Below, in pieces: positions 60,113-64,000 of a stretch of DNA of 64,000 nucleotides. The stretch's first letter is position 1. Each line of letters starts with the position of its first letter. This stretch comes from Cymbomonas tetramitiformis. Taxonomy: Eukaryota > Chlorophyta > Pyramimonadophyceae > Pyramimonadales > Pyramimonadaceae. The stretch spans positions 174,317 to 238,316 of the forward strand of contig LGRX02035499.1 in assembly GCA_001247695.2 (NCBI GenBank), in the 5' to 3' direction. The notes under the pieces were generated by a model. That model made no database searches and was not told where the DNA came from. It saw only the letters and a program-made list of their open reading frames with translations. The translations under genes and the position numbers were made by a program.

Positions 60113-63100
60113 GCAGGCGGCCCCAGGAAAGCTGTCCATGAAGTGGTAGGGGCTGGGCGCAGGGGGATGAGGCTGCCCAAAGGGCCTTGCTGCCGAGAAA
60201 TACGACCCAGGGGGTGCAGCAACCGGCACTGGTGGAGGTGGCATGTCCAGTCGGTGCTGCGCTGGCGGGTGATGTGGCGGTGGATGATACTGTGGCGGCA
60301 GGTTGGGTGGCCTAAGGGGCTGTGACAGTGGCATAGGGGGCTGTGACGGTGGCGTAGGGGCTGTGACAGTGGCATAGGGGGTTGTGACAGTGGCATATGG
60401 GGTTGTGACAGTGGCATATGGGGTTGTGACGGTGGCATAGGGGGTTGTGACGGTGGCAAAGGGGTTGTGACGGTGGCAAAGGGGGTTGTGACGGTGGGGT
60501 TGGGGGGTGCGGCATCATAGTTGGGGGAATCGAATTGGATGAGGGTGGGGGGTGCAGCGGCGGTGGTGGCTGGGCGGTCGGGTCAGCTTGAGCGAGCTTG
60601 ACAGTCTTGAGCTCCTCGGCAGAGTGCGCGAACCAGCAGTCACCAGTGTGCGGGCACCACCCCTGGGCCACAAAATAGCGGCACATCTTTGTCTTCATCA
60701 ATTCGGGCATGCGAGGCCGTAGCTCGCCGATATATGTCGCTTCACCACCCCCAGCTGCCTGGTGGGCAGGTGTGGTGGGGGTATCCCTTCCCCTAGAGGC
60801 TGGCCCGCCTTCCCCGTGCTGGAATTTGCAAAATGCACCGTATGGGCATCGCTGGCCCAACAAAATAAACCTGCACCCTCGACGCCCGTCCCAGTGGCGT
60901 TGGTTAGTGGCTGCAGGCTCTCCAGTATTAATATAACCTGCCGGGGGCTCCTGATGGCCCGCTGCAGGCTCTCCAGTATTAATATAACCTGCCGGGGGCT
61001 CCTGATGGCCCGCTGCAGGCTCTCCAGTATTAATATAACCTGCCGGGGGCTCCTGATGGCCCGCTGCAGGCTCTCCAGTATAAATATAACCTGCCGGGGG
61101 CTCCTGATGGCCCGCTGCAGGCTCTCCAGTATAAATATAACCTGCCGGGGGCTCCTGATGGCCCGCTGCAGGGGCTGCTCGGTCCATACCTCCTGCTCAG
61201 GCATGCCAAGGCGAAGGTACCCACACAAGGAGCGGACCCAATCGCGGCCTCTGCTTTCAAAGCTCAGTCGAAGGCTACACTTTCAACCCATCCGAGGCCT
61301 CAATTATGCGAAACGCTTTCAACCTTCGTTGAGGATGTGGCGGGCTGAGGCAAAAGCGCGCACCGGCACGGGGTGGAAGCTTGGGTTGAAGCCATGGTGA
61401 AAGTAGCAGGTGCCTGGCCGCCGCCTCCTCCACCTTGCGGCAGAGGATGTGCAGGCGAAGATGGGGTGGGGCCAGCTGCGGCCACCCTGCTAGCGGATGG
61501 TGCGCTGCGCAGATTGCTGCCCTGCCCGCTGCCACCCACAGGCATGTCTTTGGCCGTGGCGGCAGAGGGCTTGTTGCCGGCCTTGCGCAGGAGCGCTGCG
61601 GCAAACGCAGAGTCATCCTCCAGCTCCTCCTCGCTGGCCGCGCCCTCCGCCACCAGCCACAGCGTTAGTCCCCAAACCACAGAACATCACCATCAAGTGA
61701 CAACCGGGAAGCACAGCCTGCGCAGCGCTCACCCTTCATCACTAAAACGGAGATCAAGCGGAACTCTCACCGATCACCACAGAAGGGGCGGCGGGGCAAC
61801 TCTCACCTGTCACTGCCACCGACATCTGTAGCATCCCTCAAACCAGTCACAGCGTTCCCCTTGTTCATCTGCTGCTCCATGTGGAGGGACCCGAGACCGA
61901 CAAAGAAATCGGCCTCCAGCACCGCGGTATCCTGCTGCCGGCAGTAGGGACACGTCTGTGCCATCATCTCCTCGCCTTTTGGACCTTCCACACTCCCGCC
62001 TGTTTGGCCCTCCCATGCTTCTCACCAATCAGCAGCAAGCAAGAGGCTCGCGTCACTTTGGCCACTTGAAGACTAGCTCCCTCGAATTGAGGCATGCCAC
62101 CAGCTGACGTCATCCGGGCAGCTCCTGAAACATCAGCGCAACTACCAGGAAGGAAGCCGGTATCACCGATGCCGTCGCAGAGGCATCAGCCTTCGAGCCT
62201 CACACTGCCAGCCATGAGGCGCCAGCTCTCGGGGTGGGCAGTGAAGGGTGGTTATGAGGCTGCGGCGCCGGGCTTGGCAGTGGGCGAAACGCTGCCAGCC
62301 AGTGTTCGCAGAGCCGCAATGGTAGTAGCACCGAGGAAGATTTGTAGAGGGGCAGGGGAGGTGCACAGGTCACTGGGCAGGCGCCACTGCGATGCTCAGG
62401 CGCACTCCGCATGAGCAGGAGCTGCCCTGAGGGAAGGGCGCGGCCAGCCACCATCTGCCTCTGCGCAACGCCGGCGCCAACTCTGCGCTCGACGAGGGTG
62501 ATTGGCTACAGAAGAATCACAACAAAATAAGGCTCTACGGTCAATGGAAGTATGGTGCGCAGATGAGAGGCGGAGGTTCATGGCGTGCGAGGGTTGAGTT
62601 ACGATGTGGAGGTACATGCTGGGTTGGAGGGGAGGCAGGGTCCTTGGGTAGTTGGGCCCGAGGAGGGCGGGGCAGTCCTTCGCTCTGGCCAGGCTGTTGA
62701 AAACTGGGAGCGCTGCAGAGGAGAGGGGTTTGCATCAGCTGCGGGCGGGGCAGGCTGGGAGGAGGCGGCGGAGGTAGTGGAGGGCGAGTGAATGAGGAGA
62801 GGCGGCACCTGAAGTAGAGCGCGCTGCTGCGAGGGAAGACGGCTCAGCGATGCTGGAGGAGCTGCAGTGGTCAAACCAGGTCTGGATGCACTCCTTGCAG
62901 AAGGCATGGCCGCACCCGAGCCGCGTCACTTGAGTTCCATCCTTGCCCAGCTCCATGAGGCACACCGGGCACTCCTCGTCCGGCTGTGCACTTGCCCTCT
63001 GCGGGTCCCCACCTCCCCACACCTCACCCTCCAACGGTCCCCCTACGCCTCCGCTTCGCTTGGCGTGGGTCCTCACACTCCTTCACCTAAGAAAGGAAGA

Positions 63101-63510
63101 AAGAAGACAATAGCCTTTCCAGGATGTGCAGTTTTTTCTGCGCGGGAGCCTACCCCTCCTACTCATTCACCTCTCTCTCTCTCTGTGAGGGTCCCCACAT
63201 CCCCCCTCGCCCTCTAAGGACCCTCACATCCCCCAGCTGCACTTACACCATCACACAGGACCCGTGCATGAGCATTGAGGCCGGCCCCTGGACCCTAAAG
63301 CGTCAATCCTCCGACCAAGGCGCGCCCTTTCTTTTTTAAGCAGAATATGGCGTGGCAAGACGTGGGCACGCACCGCCATGGCCTGGATTCGGTCATACTC
63401 CTGGTCTGTGCCCTCCCTGTGATATGTGGCCTCCTTCTGCTTCTCCGCAATCTCCTTCGGCTGTCGTGGCGGGCAGACGGGGGTGACCACAGCTGCATCC
63501 ACCTCTGCAC
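60113..63510 (-). CDS. RING and double-CCCH zinc-finger protein gene, intron-containing
   Basis: Likely an RNA-binding E3 ubiquitin ligase. Exons are inferred from splice sites, and the overall span is approximate. Order on the minus strand: a possible N-terminal exon (about 63495-63300, KEIAEKQKEATYHREGTDQE), a RING exon, an exon with the last RING Cys pair, a low-complexity exon (about 61660-61300, EEELEDDSAFAAALLRKAG) and a large exon with a 17-residue repeat and two CCCH fingers. A Pro-rich tail ends in PPQYHPPPHHPPAQHRL and GSYFSAARPFGQPHPP. RING before CCCH is the order in Roquin-type proteins, but no ROQ domain is visible. Makorins have the opposite order. Confidence 0.55.
60321..60500 (-). 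repeat. 21-bp coding minisatellite with two 20-bp units
   Basis: Nine TGTGACRGTGGCATAGGGGGT-type units begin at 60321, 60342, 60362, 60383, 60404, 60425, 60446, 60466 and 60487. Seven units would keep the PP-x-P-x-SQ heptapeptide in frame. The 20-bp spacings at 60342-60362 and 60446-60466 each remove one G, so the same peptide appears in three successive frames. Confidence 0.85.
60447..61187 (-). CDS. Exon with 17-residue repeats and two CCCH fingers
   Basis: Five 17-residue repeats (AAGHQEPPAGYINTGEP type, two with Tyr for Asn) precede CRFILLGQRCPYGAFCKFQH and CRYFVAQGWCPHTGDCWFAH. Both fingers are exact C-x8-C-x5-C-x3-H, the form that binds single-stranded RNA. A Pro/Gln tail of PPSQP repeats follows, and its frame is broken twice by one-base contractions (see repeat at 60321). 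The first finger lies near 60825-60885, the second near 60625-60685. Confidence 0.75.
60917..61171 (-). repeat. 51-bp coding tandem repeat, five copies
   Basis: Units begin at 60917, 60968, 61019, 61070 and 61121 (GGCTCTCCAGTATTAATATA...). They differ by a TTA/TAA-type change only. Period 51 = 17 codons, in frame with the CCCH exon. Confidence 0.9.
61807..61991 (-). CDS. Exon with the last RING Cys pair
   Basis: MAQTCPYCRQQDTAVLEADF supplies the seventh and eighth ligands (CPYC), the normal end of a RING-HC domain. The exon ends at GACAG|GTGAGAG (exon end 61807), a near-consensus donor. The stretch 61992-62808 between the two RING exons shows no convincing coding and would be intron. Confidence 0.6.
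62809..63076 (-). CDS. Exon with the first six RING ligands
   Basis: EECPVCLMELGKDG gives ligands 1 and 2, and LGCGHAFCKECIQTWFDHC gives ligands 3-6 (Cys, His, Cys, Cys). The exon ends at a strong donor (TTCAG|GTGCC, exon end 62809). A very good acceptor (CTTTCTTCCTTTCTTAG) lies just upstream near 63088, though a TGA follows it in this frame, so the exact exon start is uncertain. Confidence 0.7.
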
Positions 63511-63621
63511 ATGATGCGGGCTCCTCTTTCTGCGTTCATCCCAGCCCGCTCAGAGCCCCTCCTTCCCTCACAAGGGGGGGTTCACAACTCAAGTGAAGGT
63601 ATTCAAGATGACTGCAAGGTA

Positions 63622-64000
63622 CTCCCATCTCGCAGCATGTGCCGCCTAAATGGGTGAGATGACCACGCGGCGCCCCCGTCTCGCATTGTGTGCCGCCTCA
63701 ACGGGTGAGATGAGCGCGCGGCACTCCCGTATTCAATTGTGTGCCGCCTCAACGGGTGAGATGAGCGCGCGGCACTCCCGTCTTGCAGCATTTGCCGCCT
63801 AAACGGGTGAGATGAGCGCGTGGCGCTCCCGTCTCGCTTTGTGTGCCGCCTGAACGGGTGAGATGACCGCTCAGCACTCCCGTCTCGCAGCATGTGCCGT
63901 CTCAACGGGTGAGATGAGCGCGCGGCACTCCCGTCTCGCAGCATGTGCCGTCTCAACGGGTGAGATGAGCGCGCGGCACTCCCGTCTCGCAGCATGTGCC
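63622..64000. repeat. 51-bp satellite running off the right edge
   Basis: More than seven units of CGTCTCGCAGCATGTGCCGC and CAACGGGTGAGATGAGCGCG. On the minus strand a frame stays open with the 17-residue unit MLRDGSAARSSHPLRRH. Whether it is translated is unknown. The array continues beyond the window. Confidence 0.85.

Noticed and set aside
60917..61171. CRISPR-like array
   Set aside because: The 51-bp repeats are contiguous, in frame and part of a zinc-finger coding exon.

Overview
The window looks like repeat-packed nuclear DNA of a eukaryote. GT/AG splice signals sit in the few host-like genes, retrotransposons cover most of the sequence, and TTTAGGG-like strings and green-lineage-type domains suggest an alga. 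A green alga is my inference; no ribosomal or organelle marker is present to prove it. I saw no rRNA, tRNA, CRISPR or bacterial operon.

Region 1-26.7 kb is a pile of DIRS-type (tyrosine-recombinase) retrotransposons. They carry gag, RT/RNase H, a Dam-like methyltransferase (MT) domain and a tyrosine recombinase (YR). I number them 1-7. Element 1 is a YR tail at the left edge. Element 2 (2.1-16.0 kb) is split by a whole related element 3 (6595-13264). Element 6 (16.1-19.9 kb) is decayed and carries a solo Copia LTR. Element 7 lies on the minus strand (26.7 to 20.9 kb) and is interrupted by element 4 (23.5-26.5 kb, plus strand).

Region 26.8-30.3 kb holds a minus-strand unidentified ORF, a tandem repeat and a solo terminal repeat. 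Region 30.9-37.4 kb is a nest: 347-bp inverted repeats with a 10-bp target duplication enclose a second DIRS family (the Tudor family). Its recombinase begins with a Tudor-like chromatin-reader domain. A separate 942-bp foldback element sits at the left junction. Protein-kinase-like exon remnants lie at 37.4-37.9 kb and 20.0-20.3 kb.

Region 38.2-45.7 kb holds a Copia remnant with its 3' LTR, a decayed L1-type non-LTR element and element 5, a Tudor-family DIRS remnant with PAT-type split repeats. Region 45.7-51.4 kb is mostly non-coding with a few gene-like minus-strand exons. Region 51.4-59.1 kb is a minus-strand non-LTR element with a restriction-like endonuclease. It is followed by 5'-truncated copies of itself, each joined at a (TG)n tract, and its N-terminus also carries a Tudor-like domain.

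Region 59.6-63.5 kb is the best host gene: a minus-strand, intron-containing RING plus two-CCCH zinc-finger protein with internal minisatellites. A 51-bp satellite runs off the right edge.
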